Shown here piece by piece: positions 1 to 5,878 of a stretch of DNA of 5,878 nt. Source of the DNA: an uncultured Terriglobales bacterium (GTDB lineage Bacteria > Acidobacteriota > Terriglobia > Terriglobales > Acidobacteriaceae); contig CATPBY010000426.1 in the NCBI GenBank assembly GCA_955652845.1, positions 1 through 5,878 on the forward strand, read 5' to 3'. The translations under genes and the position numbers were made by a program. Numbering within the stretch: the first letter of the stretch is position 1; each line of letters opens with the position of its first letter. Under the pieces are notes generated by a model that was given only the letters and a program-made list of their open reading frames with translations, searched no databases and was not told where the DNA came from.

Positions 1-108
1 CTGTCCCCCCAATTCCGATGAGAGGAAGTGATGCTCTGTTCCGCGCCTGCCGTTCATTGCGGGCGAATGACAAACCGGAAGTGACCGTCCACGAGGGCTG
101 GTGTCGCT

Positions 109-149
109 GGATTACTTCCCGTTGGCCGACCAACCGCCCGAAATGCGCC
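109..149 (+). repeat. Dispersed intergenic repeat, copy A
   Basis: Member of a three-copy repeat family in this window. Read on the plus strand it begins GGATTACTTCCCG (109-121) and continues to CAACCGCCC (131-139) and a CGCC. Over 109-139 it matches the minus strand of copy B (2805 down to 2775) at 25 of 31 positions without gaps; the first 13 bases are also identical to the minus strand of copy C (5368 down to 5356). It lacks the GTCGGCAA...TTACCTT left part shared by B and C, so it is either shorter or degraded there. It lies about 100 bp upstream of the peptidase start and in the same orientation as that gene. The 13-mer alone could be chance in a window this size; the extended match to B is what supports it. 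Confidence 0.6.
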
Positions 150-235
150 TTCGATCCGCTGATGAACTCAGTTTCGCCCTTGCTCACTCGAAACATCAAG
201 GCTCTTCCGTGGCATACTCGTTGTTCGTAGCTCTC

Positions 236-241
236 AGGAGG
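236..241 (+). promoter_or_regulatory. Shine-Dalgarno for the M28 peptidase
   Basis: A perfect AGGAGG lies three bases before the ATG at 245. The spacing is shorter than the usual five to nine bases, but the motif is complete and the ATG opens directly onto a signal peptide. It decides the start against the in-frame GTG at 101, which has no comparable site and would bury the signal peptide. Confidence 0.65.
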
Positions 242-244
242 CCC

Positions 245-2524
245 ATGCGGCGCTCAATCCTTGCATTACTCGTCATCGGCTTGTTTCTGCACTCAGCCCT
301 TGCGGATTCGCCGGAACCGAATCAAGACGCCACTCTCGACGGATTCTCGATGCAGAACGCGCGTACCGAGCGCGAGTGGGAAAGCAAATTCCGCGCGCTT
401 CCCAACGCCCAGCAGCAACGCGACTATATGCAACTGCTGAGCGCCCGCCCCCACCACGTGGGATCAGCCTACGATAAGCAGAATGCCGAGTGGATTCTCT
501 CGAAGTTCAAAGAGTGGGGGCTGGACGCCCACATCGAAAGCTTCAAAGTGCTTTTTCCCACTCCCAAACGCCGCTTGGTGGAGTTGATAGCACCCACACA
601 TTACGTTGCCAAATTGCAGGAACCTGCTTTAGCCGAGGATCCTACTTCCAGTCAGCATGACGAACAGCTTCCCACCTACAACGCCTACTCCCGCGATGGA
701 GATGTGACCGCGCCCCTTGTGTACGTGAATTACGGCTTGCCCGATGACTACGACCGCCTCCAACGCCTCGGTGTTTCGGTGGAGGGAGCCATTGTAATTG
801 CGCGCTACGGCAACTCGTGGCGCGGCATCAAGCCCAAGGTTGCCGCCGAGCATGGTGCCGTCGGCTGCCTCATCTACTCCGATCCCAAAGATGACGGCTA
901 CTTTGGCGGCGACGTTTTTCCCAAAGGCGCGATGCGTCCCGACCAAGGTGTGCAGCGTGGCAGCGTGATGGACTTCGCGTCCAACTATCCAGGCGATCCA
1001 CTCACTCCTGACCGAGGCGATCCCAATGCGCCCCGCATGACCGCGAGTAACGCTCCCAGCATTACTAAGATTCCAACTCTGCCCATCTCTTACGGAGATG
1101 CCCAACCGCTGCTTGCCGCTCTCACGGGCCCGCTGGCACCCGAGGAATGGCGTGGGGCTCTGCCGATTGCTTACCACGTCGGTCCCGGCGCTTCCAAGGT
1201 GCATTTGGTGATCGAATCGAATTGGGACTTAAAGGAATTGAACGATGTCATCGCGCGTATTCCGGGCTCGATTGAGGCCGACGAATGGGTGGTGCGCGGC
1301 AACCATCACGATGGTTGGGTGAATGGCGCCGAGGATCCCATCGCAGGCCAGGTCACTTTGCTGGAAGAAGCCCGCTCGTTCGGCGAACTGCTCAAGCAGG
1401 GGTGGAAGCCCAAGCGCACCATCATCTACTGTGCCTGGGACGGCGAAGAGCCCATGCTGCTGGGTTCGACCGCCTGGGCCGAAACGCACGGCCGCGAGTT
1501 ACAGGAGCACGCAGCCATCTATATCAACTCCGATAGTAACGGCCGCGGTTATCTGTTCATGGAGGGCTCACACTCGCTAGAGCACTTCGTAAACAATGTG
1601 GCCCGTAACATAGAGGATCCGGAGAGCAAGCTCTCAGTGTTTGAGCGCGACCGGCTAGCGGGCATTACCGGCGCCAAGTCCGACGAAGACCGTAAAGAGC
1701 TGCGCCAGCGGCCCGACTTGCGCATGGATGCCCTCGGTTCCGGGACCGATTACACGGCCTTCGTCGACCACCTTGGCATCGCGTCCCTCAATCTTGCTAA
1801 CGGGGGCGAAGACGACGGGGGGATCTACCACTCCATCTACGACGACTTCTATTGGTTCACGCATTTTTCCGATACCGATTTTCGCTACGGAATCGCACTC
1901 TCGCAAACCATCGGTACGGTGGTCATGCGAATGGCCGACGCCGACGTTCTGCCCTACGAGTTCACCGATCTCGCCGAAACAATGCAGAAGTACAACAAGG
2001 ACCTGCAAAAGCTCTTGCAGAGTAAACAGGATGAAGCTCACGAACGCGAGTTGGAGTTAAAGGAGGGCGCATTTCACGCCGCTTTCAATCCGCGCAAGCC
2101 GACCGTCGCGCCGCCGCCGGAAGACATTCCGCCGCACTTGAACTTCGCTCCGCTGGAGAATGCTCTCGAAGGACTCACTAAGAGTGCGGAGCGTTACAAG
2201 ACCGCCTTCAACAAAGCCGAAGCCTCGGGATTTCCCGGGAGCGACAAGCTGTTAGCCACGCTGAACCAGAAGCTGCTGCAAAGCGAGCGCCGACTCACAG
2301 ATCCCGCTGGCCTTCCGCGCCGCCCGTGGTACAGGCATATGATTTACGCTCCCGGCGTCTATACCGGATACGCGCCTAAGACCATGCCCGGCATTCGCGA
2401 GGCCATCGAGCAACGCCGCTGGCAGGAAGCTGACACTGAGATCGCTCGCGTCTCCAAAGTGCTCGAAAACGAAGCTGCGCTGATTGATTCCGCTGCCGCG
2501 GATTTGGATACTCTCACTAGGTAG
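245..2524 (+). CDS. Secreted M28 zinc metallopeptidase, glutamate carboxypeptidase II / transferrin-receptor-like
   Basis: This is a 759-residue exported co-catalytic zinc exopeptidase with the full length and domain order of the M28B (GCPII-like) family. Residues 1-20 form a signal peptide (MRR, then a hydrophobic stretch, ALA before D21). A protease-associated domain covers about 150-300, the M28 catalytic core about 320-560, and a TFR-like dimerisation domain about 630-755. By alignment from memory to human GCPII, the zinc ligands and general base are all present: H354, D364 (bridging), E401 (base, in WDGEE), E402, D430 (in INSDSN) and H529 (in IYHS). Activity is therefore expected. GCPII residues that bind acidic substrates are mostly changed (R463 to E440, R534 to N516, R536 to A518, N257 to S240, K699 to G708), although R210 is kept as R193. 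Folate- or N-acetylaspartylglutamate-type specificity should therefore not be assumed; the real substrate is unknown. An in-frame GTG at 101 would add 48 residues but runs through repeat copy A and has no good ribosome site. The gene appears monocistronic and converges on the ADOP gene. Confidence 0.93.
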   Translation: MRRSILALLVIGLFLHSALADSPEPNQDATLDGFSMQNARTEREWESKFRALPNAQQQRDYMQLLSARPHHVGSAYDKQNAEWILSKFKEWGLDAHIESFKVLFPTPKRRLVELIAPTHYVAKLQEPALAEDPTSSQHDEQLPTYNAYSRDGDVTAPLVYVNYGLPDDYDRLQRLGVSVEGAIVIARYGNSWRGIKPKVAAEHGAVGCLIYSDPKDDGYFGGDVFPKGAMRPDQGVQRGSVMDFASNYPGDPLTPDRGDPNAPRMTASNAPSITKIPTLPISYGDAQPLLAALTGPLAPEEWRGALPIAYHVGPGASKVHLVIESNWDLKELNDVIARIPGSIEADEWVVRGNHHDGWVNGAEDPIAGQVTLLEEARSFGELLKQGWKPKRTIIYCAWDGEEPMLLGSTAWAETHGRELQEHAAIYINSDSNGRGYLFMEGSHSLEHFVNNVARNIEDPESKLSVFERDRLAGITGAKSDEDRKELRQRPDLRMDALGSGTDYTAFVDHLGIASLNLANGGEDDGGIYHSIYDDFYWFTHFSDTDFRYGIALSQTIGTVVMRMADADVLPYEFTDLAETMQKYNKDLQKLLQSKQDEAHERELELKEGAFHAAFNPRKPTVAPPPEDIPPHLNFAPLENALEGLTKSAERYKTAFNKAEASGFPGSDKLLATLNQKLLQSERRLTDPAGLPRRPWYRHMIYAPGVYTGYAPKTMPGIREAIEQRRWQEADTEIARVSKVLENEAALIDSAAADLDTLTR

Positions 2525-2562
2525 CGCAGTCTTCAGGGGCACCCTTGCAGTCGAGAACGGCG

Positions 2563-2685
2563 CAAGGTGGGGATGCCGATGCCGTCCGCATCCGAGCACT
2601 TGCCTACAAAGGCTTCCTCACCCTCTGGAAAGACCCCGACATCCCCATCCTGAAGGAAGCCAAAGCGGCGTACGCGAAGTTGTAG
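2563..2685 (+). pseudogene. Fossil of the C-terminal tail of an acidobacterial Ser/Thr kinase / TPR protein
   Basis: One plus-strand frame stays open for 40 codons and ends at TAG 2683-2685. It reads QGGDADAVRI..., then AYKGFLTLWKD, PDIPILKEAKA and AYAKL. From memory, this closely resembles the conserved end of many acidobacterial proteins with TPR repeats behind a Ser/Thr kinase or winged-helix domain, which typically ends AYQDFLTLWKDADPDIPILK followed by a KAEYAKLQ-like tail. Relative to that pattern the fragment lacks the two residues AD after WKD (a six-base loss), has AAYAKL for AEYAKL and lacks the final Q. There is no start codon or ribosome site, and nothing upstream resembles TPR repeats or a kinase: the peptidase stop is only 38 bases before. 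I infer a relic left after deletion or rearrangement. It lies on the same strand as the peptidase but in a different frame, so it is not an extension of it. The family assignment is by recall, not by search. Confidence 0.72.
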
Positions 2686-2707
2686 CTGGAAAACGTCCTG
2701 CTAGTCG

Positions 2708-2748
2708 CTCTCTGTTCACCGATTATTGGCGCAAACAGAAACAGAGAG
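2708..2748. repeat. Inverted repeat, 9-bp arms with 23-nt loop
   Basis: CTCTCTGTT (2708-2716) and AACAGAGAG (2740-2748) are perfectly complementary and enclose a 23-base loop; a G-T pair could extend the stem by one. The stem is AT/GC-mixed and is not followed by a T-run on either strand, so it is not a standard intrinsic terminator. The location between convergent genes would allow a role as a bidirectional RNA 3' structure, but that is inference. Confidence 0.5.
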
Positions 2749-2762
2749 TTCCATGAATGCTT

Positions 2763-2824
2763 GGCGACAATTCTGGGCGGTTGACGGGCAATCGTGAAGT
2801 AATCCCAAGGTAAGAGTTGCCGAC
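2763..2824 (-). repeat. Dispersed intergenic repeat, copy B
   Basis: The longest member of the family, read on the minus strand from GTCGGCAA (2824 downward) through TTACCTTGGGATTAC to CAACCGCCC (2783-2775) and GTCGCC (2768-2763). Its part 2784-2824 matches 5347-5387 (copy C) at 37 of 41 positions with no gaps and in the same orientation. Its part 2775-2805 matches copy A at 25 of 31 positions in opposite orientation. It therefore bridges the other two copies. GGCAA (2787-2791) and TTGCC (2817-2821) could close a loop of 25 bases. It begins 25 bases past the end of the ADOP gene on that gene's strand. Confidence 0.75.
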
Positions 2825-2827
2825 TAT

Positions 2828-2841
2828 CCTCCAAGTGGAGG
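2828..2841 (-). terminator. Short hairpin after the ADOP stop, weak terminator candidate
   Basis: On the minus strand, CCTCC-ACTT-GGAGG forms a perfect five-base-pair stem (six if A and T pair) seven bases beyond the permease stop codon. It is compact and GC-rich, but the following bases (ATAGTCGG) contain no T-run, so factor-independent termination is doubtful. Confidence 0.35.
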
Positions 2842-2848
2842 GACGCTA

Positions 2849-5287
2849 CTATTCGCTACGTAGTGCAATCATCGGATCGACTTTGGAGGCCCGACGCGCC
2901 GGTATCGCGCAGGCCAACCCAGACACCAAGCCCAGGAGAATCGTTCCCGCTATGAGAATGACAGGATCGCGCGGGTTTCCTTGTGCCCACTTCGCAATGA
3001 TTTGGCTCAGGGCCAGCGAAAGGACGATACCTGCGAAGATTCCGGCAGCCAGGGTTCCGAACGCCGACCTAAATACCATGCGCAGCAAGTCTCCGCGTCG
3101 CGCTCCCAGCGCCATACGAATGCCGAATTCGTTGGTCCGTTGTGCCACCGTGTAGGACACCACGCTGTGCAGCCCAACTGCGGCGAGGGTCAGGGCGAGC
3201 CAGGCAAAACCGCCAAAGATCCACGCTGCCAAATGCTCCTGCTGCCACTCGGATTCATAGGTAAGCCGAGTTTCGAGATCATCGACGTGAGTGCTGGTCT
3301 GCTGATCCGGGTTCATTGTTCTCAACTGCTCGCGCACCGCATGTAACAGCGTAAGTGGCGGAGCCTGGGAGCGAACCAGAATCTCCGTGCCCTCCTCCAT
3401 GCTTAGCGTGTAGGGCACGAAGACTGCCGGTCGAGCGACATTTCGCAGCCCATCATTGCGCGCGTCCCCGACGATGCCCACAATCTGCAACCAGGAGTTT
3501 CCAATATTGGGCGCCGTCATTACCGTAGCCGGATTACCTTCGAGACCCGGCATTTTCAGGGAGTGCCCAATCGCATCGCCATTCGGAAAGTACCGCTGCG
3601 CCAGGGTGCGGTTGATCACGGCTACATGAGCACCCTTGGAATTCTCGGCATCGCCCCAAATCCGTCCTTGCAGCAGGGGAATGCGCAGGGCCGCGAAGTA
3701 CTGGGGACTGATCAGGTTGATCGACCCCATTGGTGGGTTCGTAACGGGTTTGCCCAAGATATCAAATCCCATGATCCATCCGTTCTGAGGCGGTGTCGCA
3801 TTCGTGGAAATCGCCGCCGCGGTCACGCCGGACGTCTGCGCCACCTTCTCTCGCACTTGCTCAAAATAGGCTGCACGCGCCGGCCAGCCGCGGTAGGAGT
3901 TCTGGCGTAAAGGAATTCCAACCGCCATCACGTTGTGCGGGTCGAAACCGAGGGGCTGGTGGATCAGCTCGGTGAACCCTTTCATCGACGCACCCGCACC
4001 TGTGAGCAGCAATAATGTCAGCGCTACCTGCGCTGCGATCAGGATGCTATGAGCCCTGCGTCCGCGGACTCTGCCAGCCACCCGAAGCGCGCCAGACTGC
4101 ATGATCTCGCCGATGTGCGTACGGGAGAGTTGCAGCGCCGGCCAAAGCCCGAACAGCACCCCCGTTCCCAGCGCCACCGTGACACTGAAAAAGAGCACCG
4201 GCAGGTTAACGCGAATCACGGCCTCCGACGCGAACGTAGTCTGGGGTAGCAGACTCTGAATCAGCGCCAGCGCGCCGTAAGAAGTTAGAACGCCAAGCAC
4301 CGCTCCGATCGCCGCCAGAAGGAGCGAGTCTGTGAGCAACTGACGAATGATCCGGATGCGGCCCGCGCCGATTGCGGCTCTCACAGCTAATTCATGCTGC
4401 CGCGCCGTGCCCCGCGCCAGCAATAGAATCGAAACATTTCCACATCCAATCACGAGCAGCAACATCACCGCGGCGAAGAGCAGGTACAGGGTTCCGCCCA
4501 TGGAGCCAGCGACCCAATCGTTCAGGCCCAGCACATGGATCTTGAAGACGTCGGGAAAGTCATTCGGCATGTACTTGGCGAGCTGTTCCACGAGGGGCTG
4601 CAGCGCGGCATCGGCCGCGGCATGGCTGACGCCCGGACGAAGGAGCAAATCGACCACAGAGGTGCGCCCCGGATCTCGCATCAGCTTTAAAGGGAGATAG
4701 ACGTCACCTTCACCCCAGGTGAAGCGCGGCGCCGCGACGCCCACAATCTCAAAGTTCCTGTGATCGAGTTGCAGCGTGCGGCCCACTACGTCCGGGTTGG
4801 ACAAGTAATGTTTCCGCCAAAATCTGTAGGAGAGAACTGCAACCGGTCGTGGGTCCTGGCCGTCCACCGCGTCGGAAGGCCAGAGTCCGCGCCCAAGCAC
4901 AGGAGGCACGCCGAGATCCTGAAAACCGTTCGAGATAAGGCTCACGGTGTCTACGTTCTCCCGAAGATCTTCGCCCGTCAGCATGAGCGACTGGTAGTCC
5001 ATCGCCAGAACACTTTCGACCACTGGTGATTGCCGCAAGCTCTGAATTTGGGCGCCGTTCAGAACGACGAGATCCCCGTCACCCGCCACGCTCTGCGTCG
5101 TGAGTCGTACAATTCGATCCGCTGCGGGGTAAGGATAAGGATTCATCAGCACCGCGTAGAGCACGGTGAATACAGCTGTCGCTGCTCCAATGCCGAGCGC
5201 CAGCGAGATCACTGCCGTCAGCGTGAATCCTGGACTTTTGATGAGCTGCCGTGCGGAATAGCGGAGGTCCTGAAGCAAAGTGTGCAT
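2849..5287 (-). CDS. ADOP-family (acidobacterial duplicated orphan permease) MacB/FtsX-like ABC transporter permease
   Basis: This 812-residue inner-membrane protein has the duplicated layout of the ADOP family. The N-terminus (LLQDLRYSARQLIKSPGFT) is typical, and the first membrane segment is at about 21-48. A first periplasmic MacB-like core domain follows to about 250. The first FtsX membrane domain is at about 265-385 and includes HELAVRAAIGAGR at 298-310. A second membrane anchor at about 413-430 is followed by a second periplasmic domain to about 670. The second FtsX domain is at about 690-800, with NEFGIRMALGARRGD at 719-733 and the family-style ending IPARRASKVDPMIALRSE. Length is normal and no break is visible. 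By family knowledge, such proteins are permeases without an adjacent ATPase and of unknown substrate; an unlinked ATPase or a mechanotransmission role like MacB is possible but unproven. The start ATG at 5287 has GGAG six bases upstream. The gene follows a second ADOP gene on the same strand by 235 bp and ends in a tandem TAG TAG. No PadR-type regulator gene, often seen near ADOP genes, is visible here. Confidence 0.93.
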   Translation of the reverse strand: MHTLLQDLRYSARQLIKSPGFTLTAVISLALGIGAATAVFTVLYAVLMNPYPYPAADRIVRLTTQSVAGDGDLVVLNGAQIQSLRQSPVVESVLAMDYQSLMLTGEDLRENVDTVSLISNGFQDLGVPPVLGRGLWPSDAVDGQDPRPVAVLSYRFWRKHYLSNPDVVGRTLQLDHRNFEIVGVAAPRFTWGEGDVYLPLKLMRDPGRTSVVDLLLRPGVSHAAADAALQPLVEQLAKYMPNDFPDVFKIHVLGLNDWVAGSMGGTLYLLFAAVMLLLVIGCGNVSILLLARGTARQHELAVRAAIGAGRIRIIRQLLTDSLLLAAIGAVLGVLTSYGALALIQSLLPQTTFASEAVIRVNLPVLFFSVTVALGTGVLFGLWPALQLSRTHIGEIMQSGALRVAGRVRGRRAHSILIAAQVALTLLLLTGAGASMKGFTELIHQPLGFDPHNVMAVGIPLRQNSYRGWPARAAYFEQVREKVAQTSGVTAAAISTNATPPQNGWIMGFDILGKPVTNPPMGSINLISPQYFAALRIPLLQGRIWGDAENSKGAHVAVINRTLAQRYFPNGDAIGHSLKMPGLEGNPATVMTAPNIGNSWLQIVGIVGDARNDGLRNVARPAVFVPYTLSMEEGTEILVRSQAPPLTLLHAVREQLRTMNPDQQTSTHVDDLETRLTYESEWQQEHLAAWIFGGFAWLALTLAAVGLHSVVSYTVAQRTNEFGIRMALGARRGDLLRMVFRSAFGTLAAGIFAGIVLSLALSQIIAKWAQGNPRDPVILIAGTILLGLVSGLACAIPARRASKVDPMIALRSE

Positions 5288-5289
5288 GA

Positions 5290-5297
5290 CTCACTCC
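5290..5297 (-). promoter_or_regulatory. Shine-Dalgarno for the complete ADOP gene
   Basis: The minus strand reads GGAGTGAG from 5297 down to 5290, giving GGAG with a six-base spacer before ATG at 5287-5285. This fits the conserved ADOP N-terminus and supports the chosen start. Confidence 0.65.
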
Positions 5298-5329
5298 GAG
5301 CGGTGCACGAGATTCGCTAATAGTCTCAT

Positions 5330-5387
5330 GGCTAACTGGACGTGTCACGGGCAAGCGGGAAGTAATCCCAAGGTAAGGTTTGCCGAC
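5330..5387 (-). repeat. Dispersed intergenic repeat, copy C
   Basis: Read on the minus strand it starts GTCGGCAAACCTTACCTTGG and continues GATTACTTCCCGCTTGCCCG, then decays toward AGTTAGCC. Positions 5347-5387 match copy B at 37 of 41. GGCAA (5350-5354) and TTGCC (5380-5384) can pair around a 25-base loop. Inside the loop GGGA-AGTAA-TCCC (5358-5370) gives a small nested stem, which is broken in copy B. It lies about 40-100 bases upstream of the downstream ADOP start and about 140 bases after the upstream ADOP stop. Like copy A, it has the same orientation as the gene that follows it, so a leader or regulatory role is conceivable; copy B has no such downstream gene. Confidence 0.75.
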
Positions 5388-5522
5388 GAACCACCAGGAA
5401 GTCGCAAGAAAGCGCACTCAGACGTAGGAGGCGAGTCTATCCGTTCTTCAATTCTTGCCACTCAAATTTCCTACGATTCGCTCCGATCTGATTTCTCCCA
5501 GTTGCGGCGACACGGTCTACCG

Positions 5523-5878
5523 TCAGTTGCTGCGCAGGACCTCAATAGGGTTGAAGCCCGATGCGCGGCGGGCGGGAATGTAGCCAGAGATAGCTGCAAC
5601 CAGCAGCAACGCCAGCGCCATTCCGAGATAGGTCGGCAGATCCCAGGACGAGGTGACAAACAGTAGCGAAGAAATTAGCCTGGCCACTGCGAGTGCAAGT
5701 AATGTGCCCAGCACCATACCAGCAAGCGCCAGACGCAGCGTACCTGCGAGCACTTGGCGCTGCACGTGGCCGACGCTTGCGCCGAGCGCCATACGGATGC
5801 CGATCGCCTGCGCTTGCTGCGTGACAGAATAGGAGATGACGCCGTAGATGCCAAGGGCGGCCAGCAGCAGTCCCAGGC
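5523..5878 (-). CDS. Second ADOP/MacB-like permease, C-terminal part only (truncated by window edge)
   Basis: The last 117 codons of a second permease, open to the right edge and ending in TGA at 5525-5523. It starts in a membrane helix (LGLLLAALGIYGVISYSV), then has the coupling-helix-like segment AIGIRMALGASVGHVQRQ, two further hydrophobic helices and the ending IPARRASGFNPIEVLRSN. This is the terminal FtsX domain of an ADOP or MacB-type protein. The methionine at 5792 is internal; coding clearly continues beyond it. By eye it shares about 40 percent of residues with the same region of the neighbouring complete ADOP, so the two are old paralogs. Same strand as its neighbour, 235 bp upstream; co-transcription is possible but not shown. 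Whether the full protein has one or two FtsX domains cannot be seen. Confidence 0.88.
   Translation of the reverse strand, partial: LGLLLAALGIYGVISYSVTQQAQAIGIRMALGASVGHVQRQVLAGTLRLALAGMVLGTLLALAVARLISSLLFVTSSWDLPTYLGMALALLLVAAISGYIPARRASGFNPIEVLRSN

Larger units (their letters stand above)
2525..2848. other. Convergent intergenic region with gene debris and repeats
   Basis: This 324-bp gap lies between the convergent peptidase and ADOP genes. It contains, in order, a frame-preserved fragment of a kinase/TPR protein tail (2563-2685), a hairpin with 9-bp arms (2708-2748), repeat copy B (2763-2824) and a short hairpin just past the ADOP stop (2828-2841). I see no intact gene with a ribosome site and no classic GC-stem-plus-T-run terminator for the peptidase. 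Confidence 0.75.

Noticed and set aside
18..230. 70-codon plus-strand open frame upstream of the peptidase
   Set aside because: No recognisable domain or ribosome site, unusual composition, and it runs across the repeat in another frame.
101..244. N-terminal extension of the peptidase from GTG at 101
   Set aside because: It would place the signal peptide about 50 residues inside, has no ribosome site, and overlaps repeat copy A. The ATG at 245 has AGGAGG before it and starts the signal peptide directly.
629..1204. 191-codon antisense open frame inside the peptidase gene
   Set aside because: The sense frame encodes an intact M28 protein with catalytic residues; the antisense product resembles nothing and is a typical GC-rich shadow.
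2604..2834. 76-codon minus-strand open frame between the convergent genes
   Set aside because: It runs antisense through the kinase/TPR fossil and the hairpin and includes repeat copy B at its start; no sign of a ribosome site. Only its repeat-derived WDYF segment is of interest and is reported separately.
3531..3544. Possible fourth repeat copy (GGATTACCTTCGAG)
   Set aside because: Only the first eight bases match the repeat and it lies within well-conserved permease coding sequence; chance.
245..5287. Functional system joining peptidase and permeases
   Set aside because: The genes are convergent, separated by a fossil and repeats, and share no visible regulation; proximity alone does not support a joint role.
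2784..5387. Composite transposon or insertion sequence around the ADOP gene
   Set aside because: No transposase, no target-site duplication and no terminal inverted repeats are visible; the flanking copies are short direct repeats only.
5079..5417. 112-codon minus-strand open frame overlapping the ADOP start
   Set aside because: It is out of frame with the conserved ADOP N-terminus and contains repeat copy C as its beginning; a shadow.
2849..5878. Recent tandem duplication of the ADOP gene
   Set aside because: The comparable C-terminal regions agree at only about 40 percent of residues by eye, so the two genes are long-diverged paralogs.

Overview
The window looks like chromosomal DNA of an Acidobacteriota member (Terriglobia-like). 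Three things point there. Two same-strand permeases have the architecture of ADOP proteins (acidobacterial duplicated orphan permeases). A gene fossil carries the C-terminal tail typical of acidobacterial Ser/Thr kinase/TPR proteins. The DNA is moderately GC-rich, with compact genes and open intergenic spaces. The genus cannot be read from the sequence.

Layout. Positions 1-244 are non-coding as far as I can tell and hold copy A of a dispersed repeat and a Shine-Dalgarno. Positions 245-2524 (+) encode a secreted M28 metallopeptidase of the glutamate carboxypeptidase II / transferrin-receptor-like type, with all zinc ligands present. Positions 2525-2848 form a 324-bp gap between convergent genes. 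It contains a roughly 40-codon pseudogene fragment, a long-armed hairpin, copy B of the repeat and a short hairpin after the permease stop. Positions 2849-5287 (-) encode a complete 812-residue ADOP permease. Positions 5288-5522 are a 235-bp spacer with copy C of the repeat. Positions 5523-5878 (-) are the C-terminal 117 codons of a second ADOP permease that runs off the right edge.

Function. The peptidase is predicted to be exported and to trim peptides outside the cytoplasm. The permeases are MacB/FtsX-type inner-membrane proteins with large periplasmic domains and no ATPase gene in view. Nothing in the sequence ties the peptidase to the permeases: they are convergent and separated by debris. 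The two ADOP genes lie in tandem but are diverged paralogs, not a recent duplication.

The least expected content is between the genes: a three-copy repeat of about 40-60 bp found in every intergenic space, whose substitutions partly respect one reading frame, and the relic of a kinase/TPR gene tail. I see no complete new defence system, CRISPR array, RNA gene or intact mobile element.
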